In this document: in pieces, positions 1 through 12,290 of the stretch | Layout: every line of letters begins with the position of its first letter | Numbering within the stretch: position 1 is the stretch's first letter | Assembly: GCF_030271835.1 (NCBI RefSeq) | Contig: NZ_CP127389.1 | Span: 2,640,001-2,704,000 of the forward strand | Origin: Proteus appendicitidis | Lineage (GTDB): Bacteria > Pseudomonadota > Gammaproteobacteria > Enterobacterales > Enterobacteriaceae | Length of the DNA: 64,000 nucleotides | Direction of reading: 5' to 3' | Notes under the pieces: generated by a model | Database searches by the model: none | Seen by the model: only the letters and a program-made list of their open reading frames with translations | Told to the model about the DNA's origin: nothing | Position numbers and translations under genes: made by a program

Positions 1-347
1 AAAGCACCTTGTGATGGCTGATTTTCATTCCACGATGAAAGTACCGCTAAGATACCTAAAATCGCAGTTAGTACAGTCATCAGCAATGACATACCATCAA
101 GTGCAAATTGGATATTAATCCCTAAAGCAGGGATCCACGGCACAAAGTAATACTCTGTCCAACGTGGTGCTCCATCAGCACTAAGTAGTTGATAATCGCC
201 TTGCAACCAAAGTTGCACAGAAATAACGAGTGTTAATCCCATCGTCAGCAACGCAACCCAGCGAGGGACTTGCGAGCCGATTCGTTCAGCCTGCCAACTT
301 AGCAGGCCACCGATGAAGGGAATAAGTATTAGCCAGGGTAATAACAT
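1..347 (-). CDS. nuoM: NADH-quinone oxidoreductase subunit M, N-terminal part (cut by window edge)
   Basis: Reading the minus strand from the ATG at 347 gives a hydrophobic N-terminus beginning MLLPWLILIPFIGGLLSWQ, followed by WIPALGINIQFALDGMS, which is typical of the proton-pumping antiporter-like subunit NuoM of complex I. Only about 115 codons are present; the gene continues beyond base 1. NuoM is one of three Mrp-antiporter-like membrane subunits (L, M, N) that move protons in the membrane arm. It lies 19 bases downstream of nuoL in the same operon. The gene is too short for the ORF list but its position and sequence leave little doubt. Confidence 0.93.
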   Translation of the reverse strand, partial: MLLPWLILIPFIGGLLSWQAERIGSQVPRWVALLTMGLTLVISVQLWLQGDYQLLSADGAPRWTEYYFVPWIPALGINIQFALDGMSLLMTVLTAILGILAVLSSWNENQPSQGA

Positions 348-366
348 GGCGCAATGTGTCCCTTAA

Positions 367-2202
367 TTAAACCAGAAGCAGCAGAGCGATGACCAGCACT
401 GCACCTAAACCGAGAGAAGCCGCATACCAACGTGCTAATCCATTCTCACTGAAACTTAATCCTTTATTGGTTCCTTTAAGCAGGCTACCGAATAGATTAA
501 AGAATTGGTTAACAGGATCATTTTGGATAAGCCACGCCGCCCCTTTATAAGGTTTGACAAACAGCACTTCATACAGTGCATCGAATCCCCAAGCATGGAA
601 CCACCATGTTGAGAAGAAACGACCTGTACGAGTATTAGCAACCTTAGAAACACATTGACGCTGTTTCAGGTATAACCATGCTGCAATGGCAACGCCTACT
701 ATCGCTACCACACCAGAAAGCGCTTCTAATACATATTTACCCTCATGCGATGCGTTTCCTTCAGGGAAAACAGCACCTAACGGCTGAGTAATTAATGCAC
801 CGATAAATGTTGATAACAGTGCTAATACCGCTAATGGGAAAGTATGAGTAAACCCTTTAACTTGGTGTGCTTCGGTTTTGGTTTCACCATGGAATACGAT
901 GAAAATCAAACGGAAGGTATAAAGTGACGTAAATAACGCGCCAACTAAACCTGCAAGCATTAAATTGAAATGCCCGTTTGAATACGCACCCCATAAGATT
1001 TCATCTTTACTGAAGAACCCTGCTGTTAACAGTGGTAATGCCGCTAATGCGCCACCACCAATGAGGAAACAAGCATAAACAAATGGGATCTTCTTACGTA
1101 ACCCGCCCATCTTAAAGATATTCTGTTCGTGGTGGCAGGCAATAATCACAGAGCCTGCAGATAAGAACAGTAATGCTTTAAAGAAAGCGTGGGTCATTAA
1201 GTGGAAAATTGCCGCATCCCATGCTTGAGCGCCTAAAGCCAAGAACATATAACCAATTTGGCTCATGGTTGAATAAGCAAGAATACGTTTGATATCGGTT
1301 TGTACTAAAGCCGCAAAGCCCGCTAACACTAATGTGACTGCACCAATAATACCGACTAACTCAAGTACTTCAGGTGCCATTAAGAATAGCGCGTTACTAC
1401 GTGCAACCAAGTATACACCTGCCGTAACCATCGTTGCGGCGTGGATTAATGCAGATACTGGTGTAGGACCTGCCATCGCATCCGCTAACCAAGTTTGTAA
1501 TGGAAGCTGTGCTGATTTACCTACTGCACCGCCTAATACCATCAACATTGCCCAGTTAATGACACTTGAACCTACTGCTAATTGCTCAGGCGCAAGTACG
1601 GCCATTTCACGGAAACTCAATGTGCCTAATTGGTCAAACAGGATAAACATACCGATAGCTAAGAACACATCACCGATACGCGTTACGATAAACGCTTTCA
1701 TCGCAGCTGCGCCATTAGCAGGATTGCTATAATAGAAACCAATTAACAGGTAACTACATAGACCAACCCCTTCCCATCCCATGTACATCAGCATCATATT
1801 ATCAGCCAGTACTAAGACAACCATACTTGCGATAAATAAGTTGGTATAAGCAAAGAAGCGAGAATACCCTTCTTCTCCACGCATATACCAAGATGCATAC
1901 ATATGAATAAGGAAGCCAACACCGGTAATCACACCCAGCATTGTTAATGAAAGACCATCAAGAACCAGTGTAAACGGAATATTAAAATTCCCTGCTGACA
2001 TCCAGTTCCATAAAGTCAGAACTTGAGTTTCTTGCCCGTTAGCAAAGAAATCCATACCAGCCCAAAGTGCAACGAGGGCAGATAAACCAACAGAACCTGT
2101 ACCAATCCATGCTGATACGTTTTCAGACCAACGACCATGCGAGAAAGCGAGCAGTAAGAATCCCAGGAGTGGTAGCAGAATGGTTAAATAGAGTATATTC
2201 AT
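367..2202 (-). CDS. nuoL: NADH-quinone oxidoreductase subunit L
   Basis: This 611-residue, almost entirely hydrophobic protein is the largest antiporter-like subunit of respiratory complex I, at the distal end of the membrane arm, where it translocates protons and carries the long lateral helix. Recognisable segments are [20 protein letters not shown] near residues 140-160, [21 protein letters not shown] near 240-260 and [14 protein letters not shown] near 345. The length matches the E. coli protein (about 613). Its ATG overlaps the end of nuoK by four bases, so the two are probably translationally coupled. Nothing unusual is visible. Confidence 0.98.
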   Translation of the reverse strand: MNILYLTILLPLLGFLLLAFSHGRWSENVSAWIGTGSVGLSALVALWAGMDFFANGQETQVLTLWNWMSAGNFNIPFTLVLDGLSLTMLGVITGVGFLIHMYASWYMRGEEGYSRFFAYTNLFIASMVVLVLADNMMLMYMGWEGVGLCSYLLIGFYYSNPANGAAAMKAFIVTRIGDVFLAIGMFILFDQLGTLSFREMAVLAPEQLAVGSSVINWAMLMVLGGAVGKSAQLPLQTWLADAMAGPTPVSALIHAATMVTAGVYLVARSNALFLMAPEVLELVGIIGAVTLVLAGFAALVQTDIKRILAYSTMSQIGYMFLALGAQAWDAAIFHLMTHAFFKALLFLSAGSVIIACHHEQNIFKMGGLRKKIPFVYACFLIGGGALAALPLLTAGFFSKDEILWGAYSNGHFNLMLAGLVGALFTSLYTFRLIFIVFHGETKTEAHQVKGFTHTFPLAVLALLSTFIGALITQPLGAVFPEGNASHEGKYVLEALSGVVAIVGVAIAAWLYLKQRQCVSKVANTRTGRFFSTWWFHAWGFDALYEVLFVKPYKGAAWLIQNDPVNQFFNLFGSLLKGTNKGLSFSENGLARWYAASLGLGAVLVIALLLLV

Positions 2203-2501
2203 CCGCGCATCTCACTGACTGTATCAATATTGATGTTTTGGCGATGTCTATGAAGCTGTAACAACAATGCCAGACCAATACTTGCCTCTGCCGCCGCCAA
2301 ACTGATTGCCATGATATACATTATCTGACCATCTGTTTGACCCCAAAAGCTACCACCGACAACAAATGCCAGTGCAGCTGCATTAATCATAATTTCTAGT
2401 CCGATCAACATAAACAACAGGTTGCGGCGAAGTACTAAGCAGGTAAAACCTAACACAAACAGTACCGCAGCCAAGATCAAACCATGTTGAAGAGGTATCA
2501 T
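2199..2501 (-). CDS. nuoK: NADH-quinone oxidoreductase subunit K
   Basis: A 100-residue protein with three membrane helices, starting [19 protein letters not shown]. It is the NuoK (ND4L-like) subunit of complex I, which packs between NuoJ and NuoN and carries conserved buried glutamates used in proton transfer; a glutamate in [15 protein letters not shown] and another in [11 protein letters not shown] are present as expected. It overlaps nuoJ by four bases upstream and nuoL by four bases downstream (ATGA junctions), which suggests tight stoichiometric coupling. Length equals that of E. coli NuoK. Confidence 0.98.
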   Translation of the reverse strand: MIPLQHGLILAAVLFVLGFTCLVLRRNLLFMLIGLEIMINAAALAFVVGGSFWGQTDGQIMYIMAISLAAAEASIGLALLLQLHRHRQNINIDTVSEMRG

Positions 2502-3031
2502 TTTTGCTCCCCTGCGTTTTCGTTTTCGACGAGATCGTCATGGCTCTTATCACGACCAATGTGGTAAGCAACAATCAATCCAGACAATAAGAGAACAGAT
2601 GCTAACTCAACAGCCAGAATATAAGGCCCAAATAAGCTAATACCGACCTCTTTCGCGCCAATCACTTCTCCAGCAATTTCACCGTGAGTGACACTACTAA
2701 TAGCGTAAATTAACACGACTAATAGCATCAGAGATAAAAGCGCAGGCCCTATCCAAAACTTCGGTTGTAGCCACTTTTTCTCTTGATCAACGACGGATTT
2801 ACCTAAGTTGAGCATCATCACCACGAAAACGAATAACACCATAATAGCGCCAGCGTAAACGATGATTTCTAATGCACCCGCAAAATAGGCACCTAACGAG
2901 AAGAAAACCACAGAGAGCGCAATCAATGAAATCACTAAGTACAACAAGGCGTGTACAGGATTGGTATGAGTGATCACTCTCAATGTTGCAAGGATGGCAA
3001 TCAGCCCCGCGATGTAAAATGCAAATTCCAT
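2498..3031 (-). CDS. nuoJ: NADH-quinone oxidoreductase subunit J
   Basis: A 177-residue membrane protein with five predicted helices, [20 protein letters not shown] at the start and a polar tail of about 15 residues. NuoJ (ND6-like) is a small membrane-arm subunit of complex I; the segment [19 protein letters not shown] near residue 60 is the family hallmark and contains the pi-bulge helix. It follows nuoI by 12 bases and overlaps nuoK by four. Length is close to that of E. coli NuoJ (184). Confidence 0.97.
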   Translation of the reverse strand: MEFAFYIAGLIAILATLRVITHTNPVHALLYLVISLIALSVVFFSLGAYFAGALEIIVYAGAIMVLFVFVVMMLNLGKSVVDQEKKWLQPKFWIGPALLSLMLLVVLIYAISSVTHGEIAGEVIGAKEVGISLFGPYILAVELASVLLLSGLIVAYHIGRDKSHDDLVENENAGEQK

Positions 3032-3043
3032 GAATATCGCTCC

Positions 3044-3586
3044 TTACGGTAACAGGCTTTTGACATCGATAGGTTTAGCTTCATCATCCGCATCACCTTT
3101 ATCTTTGCCGTTAATCGCCATACCTGTTTTACGGTAAAAGTTATATTCAGGATATTTGCCTGGCCCTGAAATCAACAGATCGTCTTTTTCATAAACCAAA
3201 TCCTGACGCTTAAACTCACCCATTTCAAAATCAGGCGTTAATTGCAACGCCGTTGTTGGGCAAGCTTCTTCACATAAACCGCAGAAGATACAACGAGAAA
3301 AGTTGATACGGAAAAACTCCGGATACCAACGACCATCTTCATGTTCTGCTTTCTGTAATGAAATACAGCCAACTGGACAGACTGCTGCACACAAGTTACA
3401 AGCAACACAGCGTTCTTCACCATCAGGATCACGCGTCAACACAATTCGTCCACGATAGCGTGGTGCAACATTGACAGGTTCTTCCGGGTACATCTGTGTT
3501 TCGCGTTTGGCGAAGGCATGTAAGCCAATCATCCAAATGCTTCGTACCTGGGTGCCGAAACCAGTCAATAACTCTTTTAAAGTCAT
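3044..3586 (-). CDS. nuoI: NADH-quinone oxidoreductase subunit I (2x 4Fe-4S ferredoxin-like)
   Basis: A 180-residue peripheral-arm subunit of complex I that carries clusters N6a and N6b and passes electrons to NuoB. Two ferredoxin-type motifs are visible: [15 protein letters not shown] near residues 60-74 and [16 protein letters not shown] near 99-114, each a CxxCxxCxxxCP pattern. The C-terminal extension after residue 140 is acidic and lysine-rich. Length equals E. coli NuoI (180). It lies between nuoH and nuoJ with gaps of 14 and 12 bases. Confidence 0.98.
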   Translation of the reverse strand: MTLKELLTGFGTQVRSIWMIGLHAFAKRETQMYPEEPVNVAPRYRGRIVLTRDPDGEERCVACNLCAAVCPVGCISLQKAEHEDGRWYPEFFRINFSRCIFCGLCEEACPTTALQLTPDFEMGEFKRQDLVYEKDDLLISGPGKYPEYNFYRKTGMAINGKDKGDADDEAKPIDVKSLLP

Positions 3587-3600
3587 GGTTCAATCACCCC

Positions 3601-4578
3601 TTATTGAGCGTTGTAAAGTATCACTGCAGCAGTAACCAGCAGATTAATAAGCGTTAACGGTAAGCAAATTTTCCAACCAAAAGACATCACTTGGTCGTAG
3701 CGCGGACGCGGCAACGATGCACGGATAAGGATAAACATCATCATGAAGAATCCTGTTTTCAGTGCGAACCAAATAAATGACGGTAAGAAAGGTCCTTGCC
3801 AACCACCGAAGAATAACGTCACGATAAGACCTGATACCGCAACAATACCGATATATTCACCCACAAAGAACAAACCGAATTTCATACCGGAATATTCAAT
3901 ATGATAACCATCAGCCAATTCTTGCTCTGCTTCTGGTTGGTCAAATGGATGACGGTGACAAACAGCAACCCCAGCAATCGCAAACGTAATAAAGCCAAAG
4001 AATTGTGGGATGACATTCCACATATTTGCTTGTGAGTTTACGATGTCAGTCAGGTTAAAAGAGCCAGCTTGTGCAACAACACCTAAGATTGAAAGCCCTA
4101 AGAACACTTCATAACTTACGGTTTGTGCTGATGCACGCATTGCACCTAACAGGGAATATTTGTTATTACTTGACCATCCTGCAAATAACACGGCATACAC
4201 CGCAATACCTGCAACCATCAAGAAGAACAAAATACCGATGTTTAAGTCAGCAACAACCCATGTTGAGCTAACAGGTACAATCGCAAATGACAGCAGTAAA
4301 GATGAAAACGCAATCACTGGTGCAATGGTGAAGATAAAGCGGTCAGCAAATTTCGGGATCCAGTCCTCTTTAAAGAACATTTTGATCATATCCGCAATTA
4401 GCTGTGCTGAACCTGCATAACCTACACGGTTAGGCCCATAACGGTTTTGGAATAAACCCAGTAAACGACGTTCCCCCATACTCATAAAAGCACCACAAGT
4501 GACCACGACAAGCAAGATCACGACGGCTTTTAATACGGTGAGTAAAATCTCTGTAACTTCAGGAGATAACCAGCTCAT
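3601..4578 (-). CDS. nuoH: NADH-quinone oxidoreductase subunit H
   Basis: A 325-residue membrane protein with about eight helices; NuoH (ND1-like) anchors the peripheral arm to the membrane and forms much of the quinone channel. The loop [20 protein letters not shown] near residues 210-229, rich in conserved acidic residues, is the family signature, as is [19 protein letters not shown] near residues 36-54. The ATG shares one base with the stop codon of nuoG (TAATG), a sign of translational coupling. Length equals E. coli NuoH (325). Confidence 0.98.
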   Translation of the reverse strand: MSWLSPEVTEILLTVLKAVVILLVVVTCGAFMSMGERRLLGLFQNRYGPNRVGYAGSAQLIADMIKMFFKEDWIPKFADRFIFTIAPVIAFSSLLLSFAIVPVSSTWVVADLNIGILFFLMVAGIAVYAVLFAGWSSNNKYSLLGAMRASAQTVSYEVFLGLSILGVVAQAGSFNLTDIVNSQANMWNVIPQFFGFITFAIAGVAVCHRHPFDQPEAEQELADGYHIEYSGMKFGLFFVGEYIGIVAVSGLIVTLFFGGWQGPFLPSFIWFALKTGFFMMMFILIRASLPRPRYDQVMSFGWKICLPLTLINLLVTAAVILYNAQ

Positions 4579-7310
4579 TATGCAATACCCCGCAGTTGAC
4601 GAACCGATACACCCACCAGCGATGGAGAAATACCTGCCATACCTAACGGCAAGCCAATTTGACCTTGAGTCAGGTGAGCACTGATTTTCACAGGTAAGGT
4701 GAATTCACGGCCTTCGTAAATAAACATCGCTTGCTGACCTTGAGTTAACGCTAATGCTTGGGCATCAGATTCACTCAATGTTAAATAAGCGGTTTCCATA
4801 CGAGATTGAATAACTTCAGCGCGTTGTGATAACTCTTCACTACCAAATAAACGGTAGCAAGGCGCGACAGTCCATTGATTTTTCTGTGCATTAAATGGCG
4901 CAGGAATATCAGTGAAGTAGCCAAGTGTATTATCACCACATTCGATTAAACGCACACCCGGATCGCCAAAGCGTAAGCTGCCACCCACTTCTGCTTGGAA
5001 TTTATTCCATGCTTGAGGGGAGTTCCAACCCGGCGCCCATGCAAATGGAATTTGCTGACGAGGTGCTGTTGGGCTGTTATTACCTTCCATTGAGAACGCA
5101 AATGGGGTGTCGATATCTTTCGGTTGACGCTGTTCATGAACAGACACATTCGCCAACATAGAAGTACGACCACTATAACGATGAGGTTCACGGGCCAGTT
5201 TCTGTCCACGAATACGGAATGAGGCATTCGGTGCCGCATCAACAATGCCAGCAAACTGAGGAAGACGAGTTGCACAATGCTCAATAACATTGTCTAACTG
5301 TGTCCAATCCAGCGTTCTTTCATGCCATTGTGAATCAACAGCACTCAACCAACGCCAGCTTTCATGCATCACTACGTCTTTGTTATAGAAAGAAGGTTCG
5401 AAAACTTGGAAGTAACGTTGCGCTCTGCCTTCTTGGCTCACCATTGTTCCATCACTTTCAGCGAATGAAGACGCTGGGAGAACAAGATGTGCTTTCGCCA
5501 TAATGTCTGTTTGCTGGTGGTCGATAACAATTAAGTTATCTACTTTCGCAATCGCATCATCAATCACATCGGCATCATAATGACGATATAAATCGTTTTC
5601 CATGACAACAACGGTGTTAGCTTGACCACTGCGCATCATTTTTAATGCATCATCAAGTGGCTGAGCATTCATCATGGCAAGACCCATGCTGTTTGCATCA
5701 TCAGCAACAAAAGAAAGCCCTACGTCATTACCTTTTGCTTTTAATGCAAAAGCAATGTTTGCGGCGGCTTTGATAACGTCTTCGCTACCCGCATGGCTAC
5801 CACTGATAATTAATGGTTTTTTCGCTTGAGAAAGTGCTTGAACAACCATTTCAATATGTTTATTCAGCGCTTCATCAATACCATCAACAGCGGGTGCATC
5901 ACCGTTAATGTTATTTGCAATCGCAAAGCCTAAACGAGCTTGATCAACAACCGGTGCGCGATAGCTCCATGCAGCAACATCATCAAGGCGAGTTTCATCA
6001 ACATGAGTAACAAACAGCGGATATTTTGCACGTTGCCCGATATTCATAATCGCAGCAATTTGCCAGTCAGCTACTTTTTGAGCGGCTGCCATTTCACGCG
6101 CTTTACCTTTCACAGCCTGACGTACAGACAATGCCATACGAGCGCCTGTTTGTGTTAAATCTTCACCTAACACTAAAACCGCATCGTAATTTTCAATTTC
6201 ACGCAGAGATGGAGTATGAACGCCACCTTTTTGTAAAATATCTAACATTAACGTCAGTCGTTTTTGCTCTGATGCAGAGATACCGCTATAGAAGTTTTCA
6301 GCGCCAACAACTTCACGTAATGCGAAGTTACTTTCAATGCTTGCACGCGGGGAACCAATACCCACGATACGCTGGCTTTTCTTCAGCATATCCGCAGCAG
6401 CTTGAGTCGCTTGAACAGCGTTAATTTCTAACCAGTTACTGCCTAAACGTTTTTTAGGCTGACGAGGTCTGCTTGCTAAATTCACATAGCCATAGCCAAA
6501 ACGACCACGGTCACAAAGGAAATAGCGGTTTACAGTTCCGTTATAACGGTTTTCAATACGACGTAATTCGCCATAGCGCTCACCCGGGCTTGTGTTACAA
6601 CCCATGCTACAACCTTGGCAAATACTTGGTGCAAACTGCATATCCCACTTACGGTTATAACGTGATGAGTGAGTTTTATCAGTAAATACACCGGTCGGAC
6701 AAATTTCGACCAAGTTACCCGAGAATTCGCTCTCTAATGTGCCATCTTCAACACGTCCAAAGAACACGTTGTTATGCGCACCAAAGACGCCGAGATCAGT
6801 ACCATCAGCATAATCTTTGTAGTAACGAACACAGCGGTAACAAGCAATACAACGGTTCATTTCGTGAGAAATAAACGGTCCCAGATCTTGGTTTCTATGT
6901 GTACGCTTAGTAAAGCGATAGCGACGCATAGTGTGACCTGTCATTACCGTCATATCTTGAAGGTGGCAGTTCCCCCCTTCTTCACAAACTGGACAGTCAT
7001 GAGGATGGTTTGTCATATACCATTCAACAACGCTTTCACGGAATTTCTTCGCTTCTTCGTCATCGATAGAGATAAACGTGCCATCAGTCGCTGGTGTCAT
7101 ACAAGACATCACTAAACGACCGCGGGTATCCTCAGCATTTTGATATTGCTTAACCGCACACTGGCGGCAAGCGCCAACGCTTCCTAGCGCTGGATGCCAG
7201 CAAAAATAAGGAATATCTAAGCCTAAATTAAGACAGGCTTCTAACAGGTTATCAGCCCCGTTAACTTCATATTCTTTGCCGTCTACATGAATCGTAGCCA
7301 TAGTCAGCAT
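4578..7310 (-). CDS. nuoG: NADH-quinone oxidoreductase subunit G
   Basis: The large 910-residue iron-sulfur subunit of complex I. The N-terminus has a 2Fe-2S ferredoxin domain ([20 protein letters not shown] near residues 30-50), then [38 protein letters not shown], and CQGCSMGC, which ligate further 4Fe-4S clusters, followed by a long molybdopterin-oxidoreductase-like domain without catalytic cofactor. Three starts are possible: ATG at 7319, 7310 and 7301. I chose 7310 because the resulting [11 protein letters not shown] start resembles E. coli NuoG ([10 protein letters not shown], from memory); 7301 is equally plausible. The gene ends on the nuoH start codon. Confidence 0.96.
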   Translation of the reverse strand: MLTMATIHVDGKEYEVNGADNLLEACLNLGLDIPYFCWHPALGSVGACRQCAVKQYQNAEDTRGRLVMSCMTPATDGTFISIDDEEAKKFRESVVEWYMTNHPHDCPVCEEGGNCHLQDMTVMTGHTMRRYRFTKRTHRNQDLGPFISHEMNRCIACYRCVRYYKDYADGTDLGVFGAHNNVFFGRVEDGTLESEFSGNLVEICPTGVFTDKTHSSRYNRKWDMQFAPSICQGCSMGCNTSPGERYGELRRIENRYNGTVNRYFLCDRGRFGYGYVNLASRPRQPKKRLGSNWLEINAVQATQAAADMLKKSQRIVGIGSPRASIESNFALREVVGAENFYSGISASEQKRLTLMLDILQKGGVHTPSLREIENYDAVLVLGEDLTQTGARMALSVRQAVKGKAREMAAAQKVADWQIAAIMNIGQRAKYPLFVTHVDETRLDDVAAWSYRAPVVDQARLGFAIANNINGDAPAVDGIDEALNKHIEMVVQALSQAKKPLIISGSHAGSEDVIKAAANIAFALKAKGNDVGLSFVADDANSMGLAMMNAQPLDDALKMMRSGQANTVVVMENDLYRHYDADVIDDAIAKVDNLIVIDHQQTDIMAKAHLVLPASSFAESDGTMVSQEGRAQRYFQVFEPSFYNKDVVMHESWRWLSAVDSQWHERTLDWTQLDNVIEHCATRLPQFAGIVDAAPNASFRIRGQKLAREPHRYSGRTSMLANVSVHEQRQPKDIDTPFAFSMEGNNSPTAPRQQIPFAWAPGWNSPQAWNKFQAEVGGSLRFGDPGVRLIECGDNTLGYFTDIPAPFNAQKNQWTVAPCYRLFGSEELSQRAEVIQSRMETAYLTLSESDAQALALTQGQQAMFIYEGREFTLPVKISAHLTQGQIGLPLGMAGISPSLVGVSVRQLRGIA

Positions 7311-7363
7311 GCTTCCCAAAGGCCTGCACAGCAGGCGTTAAACCTAGAATGTGTCGTGAAAAA

Positions 7364-8728
7364 TTACCAGCGGCTTTTCAGCAAGTTAGGCTGAATACCT
7401 CTGATCAAGTTGGCATTGGTATAATCTTCTTGAATAATGCCAGCCTCAAATTCTTCACGGAAATATTTAATGGCGCTTTGTAAAGGTTCTACTGCACCCG
7501 GTGCATGCGCACAGAATGTGTGTCCCGGACTTAAAGAACGACATAAATGTTCAAGGGTTTCGATATCACCAGGACGACCTTTACCGTTTTCTATCGCACG
7601 TAAGATTTCGACACTCCATGGCAAGCCATCACGACAAGGTGTACACCAGCCACAAGATTCACGAGCAAAGAACTCTTCTAAGTTGCGGGTTAATGAAACC
7701 ATATTAATTTCATTATCTACCGCCATCGCAAGTGCGGTACCTAAACGGCTACCTGCTTTTGCAATCGTGCCAAAATCCATTGGGAGATCGAGGTGATCTT
7801 CTGTTAAGAAGTCAGTACCTGCACCACCCGGTTGCCATGCTTTCAGCTTAAGACCATCACGCATACCACCTGCGTAATCTTCAAGGATCTCGCGCGCTGT
7901 TGTACCAAATGGTAATTCCCATAAGCCCGGATATTTCACGCGACCTGAGAATCCCATTAATTTAGTACCCGCATCTGGGCTTTTGCCTTCACTTAAGCCG
8001 ATATACCAATCTTTACCGTGTTCAATAATCGCTGGCACGTTACACAGTGTTTCAACGTTATTGACACAAGTTGGTTTACCCCATGCACCTGATGTTGCAG
8101 GGAATGGAGGTTTAGAGCGCGGGTTAGCACGACGACCTTCTAAGGAGTTGATTAATGCTGTCTCTTCACCACAGATGTAACGACCTGCACCTGTGTGAAC
8201 AAACAGTTCAAAATCAATGCCTGAACCGAAGATATTTTTACCCAGAAAGCCTGCTGCCTTTGCTTCTTCAATAGCATGGCGCAGATTCTTAGCCGCTTCG
8301 ATATATTCGCCACGAAGGAAAATATAGCCACGGTAAGCTTTCAGTGCGTGAGCGCCGATAATCATCCCTTCAATTAACAGATGTGGAAGCTCTTCCATTA
8401 AGAGACGGTCTTTATAAGTACCCGGCTCCATTTCATCTGCGTTACAAAGGATGTAACGGATATTCATGCTTTCATCTTTTGGCATCAGGCTCCATTTCAA
8501 GCCTGTTGAGAATCCAGCACCACCACGACCTTTTAGGCCAGCATCTTTAACTTGGGTTGTTACCTCTTCTGGTGCCATCCCTTTCAATGCTTTTTCTGCC
8601 GCTTTATAACCGTTTTTAGCACGGTATTCATCCAGCCATACAGGCTGACGATCATCACGTAAGCGCCACGTTAGCGGGTGCGTTTCTGCGCTACGAATAA
8701 TCGGTTTTGCTCCTGAAATTGCTGTCAT
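7364..8728 (-). CDS. nuoF: NADH-quinone oxidoreductase subunit F (NADH-binding)
   Basis: A 454-residue flavoprotein that oxidises NADH with FMN and passes electrons into the complex I cluster chain. The glycine-rich NADH site [17 protein letters not shown] is near residues 64-80, the FMN-site segment [19 protein letters not shown] near 181-199, and the 4Fe-4S ligands are in [12 protein letters not shown] near 354-365 with a further cysteine in [10 protein letters not shown]. The start overlaps the nuoE stop by four bases. It is about nine residues longer at the N-terminus than E. coli NuoF (445). Confidence 0.98.
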   Translation of the reverse strand: MTAISGAKPIIRSAETHPLTWRLRDDRQPVWLDEYRAKNGYKAAEKALKGMAPEEVTTQVKDAGLKGRGGAGFSTGLKWSLMPKDESMNIRYILCNADEMEPGTYKDRLLMEELPHLLIEGMIIGAHALKAYRGYIFLRGEYIEAAKNLRHAIEEAKAAGFLGKNIFGSGIDFELFVHTGAGRYICGEETALINSLEGRRANPRSKPPFPATSGAWGKPTCVNNVETLCNVPAIIEHGKDWYIGLSEGKSPDAGTKLMGFSGRVKYPGLWELPFGTTAREILEDYAGGMRDGLKLKAWQPGGAGTDFLTEDHLDLPMDFGTIAKAGSRLGTALAMAVDNEINMVSLTRNLEEFFARESCGWCTPCRDGLPWSVEILRAIENGKGRPGDIETLEHLCRSLSPGHTFCAHAPGAVEPLQSAIKYFREEFEAGIIQEDYTNANLIRGIQPNLLKSRW

Positions 8729-9270
8729 GGATACTGCTCCAGTAACGTTTCAATCTCTTCAGGTTTAACAAAGCTGTGAGTATCGTCATCTACCATCATA
8801 GTAGGACCTTTATCACAATTACCTAAACAGCAGGTTGGCAGTAACGTAAAGCGACCATCTGGTGTTGTTTGACCAGGAATGATATTAAGGTGCTTTTCAA
8901 TCGCTGCCTGAATGCCTTGATAACCTGTAATATGACAAACCACGCTGTCACAAAAACGAATGATGTGACGGCCAACGGGTTGACGGAAAATTTGGCTATA
9001 GAACGTAGCAACGCCTTCAACATCGCTTGCTGGGATCCCAAGAACATCCGCAATCGCATAGATTGCGCCATCTTCAACCCAACCACGGTTCTTTTGCACA
9101 ATTTTCAGTGCTTCAATAGAGGCTGCACGAGGATCTTCGTAATGATGTTTTTCTTGTTCAATTTCAGCACGTTCTTCTTCAGTTAAAACAAACGTTGCTT
9201 TCTTTGAATGTGTTACATCGACGATTTCGATCTGCACAGCATCATCTTTTTGGTTTAATTCATTTTGCAT
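8725..9270 (-). CDS. nuoE: NADH-quinone oxidoreductase subunit E (2Fe-2S)
   Basis: A 181-residue thioredoxin-fold subunit of the NADH dehydrogenase module of complex I, holding cluster N1a. The four cysteine ligands are visible in [10 protein letters not shown] (near residues 107-116) and [11 protein letters not shown] (near 146-156). It sits directly downstream of nuoCD with a two-base gap and overlaps nuoF by four bases. The first 25 residues are charged and variable. Length is slightly above that of E. coli NuoE (166), the difference being at the N-terminus. Confidence 0.97.
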   Translation of the reverse strand: MQNELNQKDDAVQIEIVDVTHSKKATFVLTEEERAEIEQEKHHYEDPRAASIEALKIVQKNRGWVEDGAIYAIADVLGIPASDVEGVATFYSQIFRQPVGRHIIRFCDSVVCHITGYQGIQAAIEKHLNIIPGQTTPDGRFTLLPTCCLGNCDKGPTMMVDDDTHSFVKPEEIETLLEQYP

Positions 9271-9272
9271 GA

Positions 9273-11069
9273 TTAACGATCCACATCCGACATTACAAAA
9301 TCAATACTTCCCAGATACACAATCAAGTCAGAAACCAGACTACCGCGGATAACCGCTGGGATTTGTTGCAAGTGAGCAAAGCTTGGCGTACGAATACGCG
9401 TACGGTAGCTCATTGTGCTGCCATCACTGGTTAAGTAATAGCTGTTGATCCCTTTCGTGGCTTCAACCATCTGGAATGATTCATTAGCAGGCATAACAGG
9501 ACCCCATGAAACCTGTAAGAAGTGGTTAATCATGGTTTCGATATGCTGTAATGTGCGCTCTTTTGGTGGCGGTGTTGTCAGTGGATGGTCTGCTTTAAAT
9601 GGCCCTTCTGGCATATTTTTATAGCATTGTTCCAGAATACGTAAGCTTTGGCGTAGTTCTTCTACTTTCAGCATTACGCGGTCATAACAGTCACCATTAC
9701 TTGCAACCGGGATTTCAAATTCAAAGTTTTCATAACCTGAATATGGACGCCATTTACGGACGTCAAACTCAACACCTGTTGCACGAAGACCAGCACCTGT
9801 TACACCCCACTCTAATGCTTCTTTTGAGTTATAAGAGGCAACACCAATAGTACGACCTTTCAAGATACTGTTTTGCAGAGCCGCTTTTACGTAAGAATCA
9901 AGACGTTTTGGCATCCAATCTAAGAATTCACGTAATAAGCGCTCCCAACCGCGTGGTAAGTCATGAGCAACACCACCGATACGGAACCATGCCGGGTGCA
10001 TACGGAATCCAGTAATCGCTTCAACGATGTTGTAAACTTTCTGACGGTCAGTAAAGGCAAAGAACACCGGTGTCATTGCACCAACGTCTTGGATAAAGGT
10101 ACTGATATACAGTAAGTGGCTATTAATACGGAATAGCTCTGACAGCATGACACGAATGACTTTAACGCGTTCAGGCACTTCAATACCGGCAAGTTTTTCC
10201 ACTGCAAGTACATAAGGCATTTCGTTAACGCATCCGCCGAGGTATTCGATTCGGTCTGTGTATGGGATATAGCTGTGCCAAGATTGGCGCTCACCCATTT
10301 TTTCAGCACCACGGTGGTGATAACCCACGTCAGGCACACAGTCAACGATTTCCTCGCCATCAAGCTGAAGAATAATACGGAATGCACCGTGAGATGATGG
10401 ATGGTTAGGACCAAGGTTTAAGAACATAAAGTCCTCATTCTCAGTACCGCGTTTCATCCCCCACTCTTCAGGTTTGAATGTCAGCGATTCCATTTCCAGA
10501 TCCTGTTTCTGCTTGGTCAGCACATAAGGATCGAACTCTGTCGCACGAGCAGGATAGTCTTTACGCAGTGGATGACCTTCCCAATCAGGAAGCATCATAA
10601 TACGGCGTAAATTTGGATGCCCATTAAAGACAATCCCAAACATATCCCAGACTTCACGCTCATACCAATTCGAGTTAGGAAAGAGAGATGTGATAGTCGG
10701 AACATTAAGATCATTTTCACTTAATGCGACTTTCAACATAATATCTTTATTACGATCGATTGATATCAGATGATAGAAAACGGAAAAGTCTGCTGCTGGC
10801 AAGCCTTGACGATGCGTACGAAGACGCTCATCAAAACCATGCATATCAAACAGCATGACATAAGGTTTTGGTAAAGATTTGAGGTATAGCATTACCTCAA
10901 TGAGTTGTTCCCGTTTAACCCAAACAACTGGCATGCCAGTACGAGTAGGCTGGAACGTAAACGCATCGGGTCCAAATTTCTGACGTAGTTCATTAACCAC
11001 CTGATCATCAATATGATCGGTCGTTTCCCACGCTGGCCGAGCGCCTTTTTGCGCTATCTGATCGGTCAT
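9273..11069 (-). CDS. nuoC: NADH-quinone oxidoreductase fused subunit C/D
   Basis: A 598-residue fusion of the 30-kDa (NuoC) and 49-kDa (NuoD) subunits of complex I, as is usual in enteric bacteria (nuoCD). The NuoC part covers roughly residues 1-180 ([36 protein letters not shown] segments), and NuoD starts near residue 200 with [16 protein letters not shown], whose histidines line the quinone pocket. [20 protein letters not shown] and the C-terminal [14 protein letters not shown] are also typical of NuoD. Length matches E. coli NuoCD (about 596-600). Confidence 0.98.
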   Translation of the reverse strand: MTDQIAQKGARPAWETTDHIDDQVVNELRQKFGPDAFTFQPTRTGMPVVWVKREQLIEVMLYLKSLPKPYVMLFDMHGFDERLRTHRQGLPAADFSVFYHLISIDRNKDIMLKVALSENDLNVPTITSLFPNSNWYEREVWDMFGIVFNGHPNLRRIMMLPDWEGHPLRKDYPARATEFDPYVLTKQKQDLEMESLTFKPEEWGMKRGTENEDFMFLNLGPNHPSSHGAFRIILQLDGEEIVDCVPDVGYHHRGAEKMGERQSWHSYIPYTDRIEYLGGCVNEMPYVLAVEKLAGIEVPERVKVIRVMLSELFRINSHLLYISTFIQDVGAMTPVFFAFTDRQKVYNIVEAITGFRMHPAWFRIGGVAHDLPRGWERLLREFLDWMPKRLDSYVKAALQNSILKGRTIGVASYNSKEALEWGVTGAGLRATGVEFDVRKWRPYSGYENFEFEIPVASNGDCYDRVMLKVEELRQSLRILEQCYKNMPEGPFKADHPLTTPPPKERTLQHIETMINHFLQVSWGPVMPANESFQMVEATKGINSYYLTSDGSTMSYRTRIRTPSFAHLQQIPAVIRGSLVSDLIVYLGSIDFVMSDVDR

Positions 11070-11145
11070 TTCTATTCACCACAACTTTGATCAGGGTTAC
11101 TATGATCGCAACACATTGCTCTGGTTACGTCTTAGGCAAAAGCCT

Positions 11146-11820
11146 TTAAATTTCGTCAGGAGTACGCAGGTTTTTCACTGCGATACGTTCACCGTGTTTT
11201 CTTTCTCGTTCTGATTGCATATTAGCACGGTAAACGCCTTGGTCGCCGACAACCCATGATAATGGGCGACGTTCTTTACCAATGGACTCTTGTAATAACA
11301 TGAGTGCTTGCATATAAGCTTCAGGGCGTGGCGGACATCCAGGAATATACACATCAACTGGAATGAACTTATCCACACCTTGCACTACTGAATAAATATC
11401 GTACATACCACCAGAGTTTGCACATGCCCCCATAGAGATAACCCATTTAGGCTCTAACATCTGATCATATAAACGTTGAATAACAGGTGCCATCTTAGTA
11501 AAGCAAGTACCCGCAACCACCATAAAGTCAGCTTGACGAGGTGATGCACGTAATACTTCTGAACCAAAACGAGCCACGTCATGCACAGCCGTAAATGACG
11601 TCACCATTTCAACGTAACAACAGGAAAGACCAAAGTTATATGGCCATAAAGAGTTTTTCCGTCCCCAGTTCACAACATCATGCAATGCATGTTCCAGTTT
11701 TCCCATATACACGCTGCGATGAACGTGAGCATCTAATGGGTCGCTGACAATTTCCTGTGATTGAAGGGGATAACGGTCATTCTCACCATTCGGATCTATG
11801 CGGGTGAGTGTATAATCCAT
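11146..11820 (-). CDS. nuoB: NADH-quinone oxidoreductase subunit B
   Basis: A 224-residue subunit that holds cluster N2, the last electron carrier before quinone. The cluster ligands are recognisable as the tandem cysteines in GLSCCYVEM near residues 66-68, a cysteine in [11 protein letters not shown] near 132, and one in [12 protein letters not shown] near 161. It lies 76 bases upstream of nuoCD and 17 bases downstream of nuoA. Length is close to E. coli NuoB (220). Confidence 0.98.
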   Translation of the reverse strand: MDYTLTRIDPNGENDRYPLQSQEIVSDPLDAHVHRSVYMGKLEHALHDVVNWGRKNSLWPYNFGLSCCYVEMVTSFTAVHDVARFGSEVLRASPRQADFMVVAGTCFTKMAPVIQRLYDQMLEPKWVISMGACANSGGMYDIYSVVQGVDKFIPVDVYIPGCPPRPEAYMQALMLLQESIGKERRPLSWVVGDQGVYRANMQSERERKHGERIAVKNLRTPDEI

Positions 11821-11837
11821 TTCTAATGCCTCGCTTA

Positions 11838-12290
11838 TTACTGCTGCGGATGTTTGCCGCTGGTTAATCGAACATGGCTTTTACTCGCGGTTTCACGACG
11901 AGAACGAACAGGCGTCCAATCTAATGCGCCTATACGAACCAAATAGAATAATCCAGCTAATAAAATAGCGATGAAGACTGATGCTTCAATAAAGCCTAAC
12001 CAGCCAACTTCACGAACGGAAACAGCCCAGGCATAAAGAAACAGTGCTTCAACATCGAAAATAACGAAAAACATGGCAACTAAATAGAATTTAGCTGACA
12101 TGCGCAGACGAGCGCTGCCAACAGAATCAAGACCAGATTCATAAGGAACATGCTTTGCCCTTGCCTGTGCGCGTCCGCCTAAATAGCGGGCGCCCAACAA
12201 CATGAGCGAACATAACCCCAATGCGCCTATGAGGAAGACAGCAAATGCCCAATGATGGGCGATAACTTCGGTGGTTGTAGACATACTCAT
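11838..12290 (-). CDS. nuoA: NADH-quinone oxidoreductase subunit A
   Basis: First gene of the nuo operon: 150 residues, three membrane helices. The N-terminus [17 protein letters not shown] is nearly the same as that of E. coli NuoA, and the conserved loop [20 protein letters not shown] (near residues 44-63) is the quinone-channel segment that follows the first helix. The helix [16 protein letters not shown] carries conserved acidic residues. The upstream region to lrhA is about 800 bases long and presumably holds the operon promoters. Confidence 0.97.
   Translation of the reverse strand: MSMSTTTEVIAHHWAFAVFLIGALGLCSLMLLGARYLGGRAQARAKHVPYESGLDSVGSARLRMSAKFYLVAMFFVIFDVEALFLYAWAVSVREVGWLGFIEASVFIAILLAGLFYLVRIGALDWTPVRSRRETASKSHVRLTSGKHPQQ

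Noticed and set aside
1289..1732. 147-codon plus-strand frame inside nuoL
   Set aside because: Shadow of nuoL on the opposite strand with no family resemblance.
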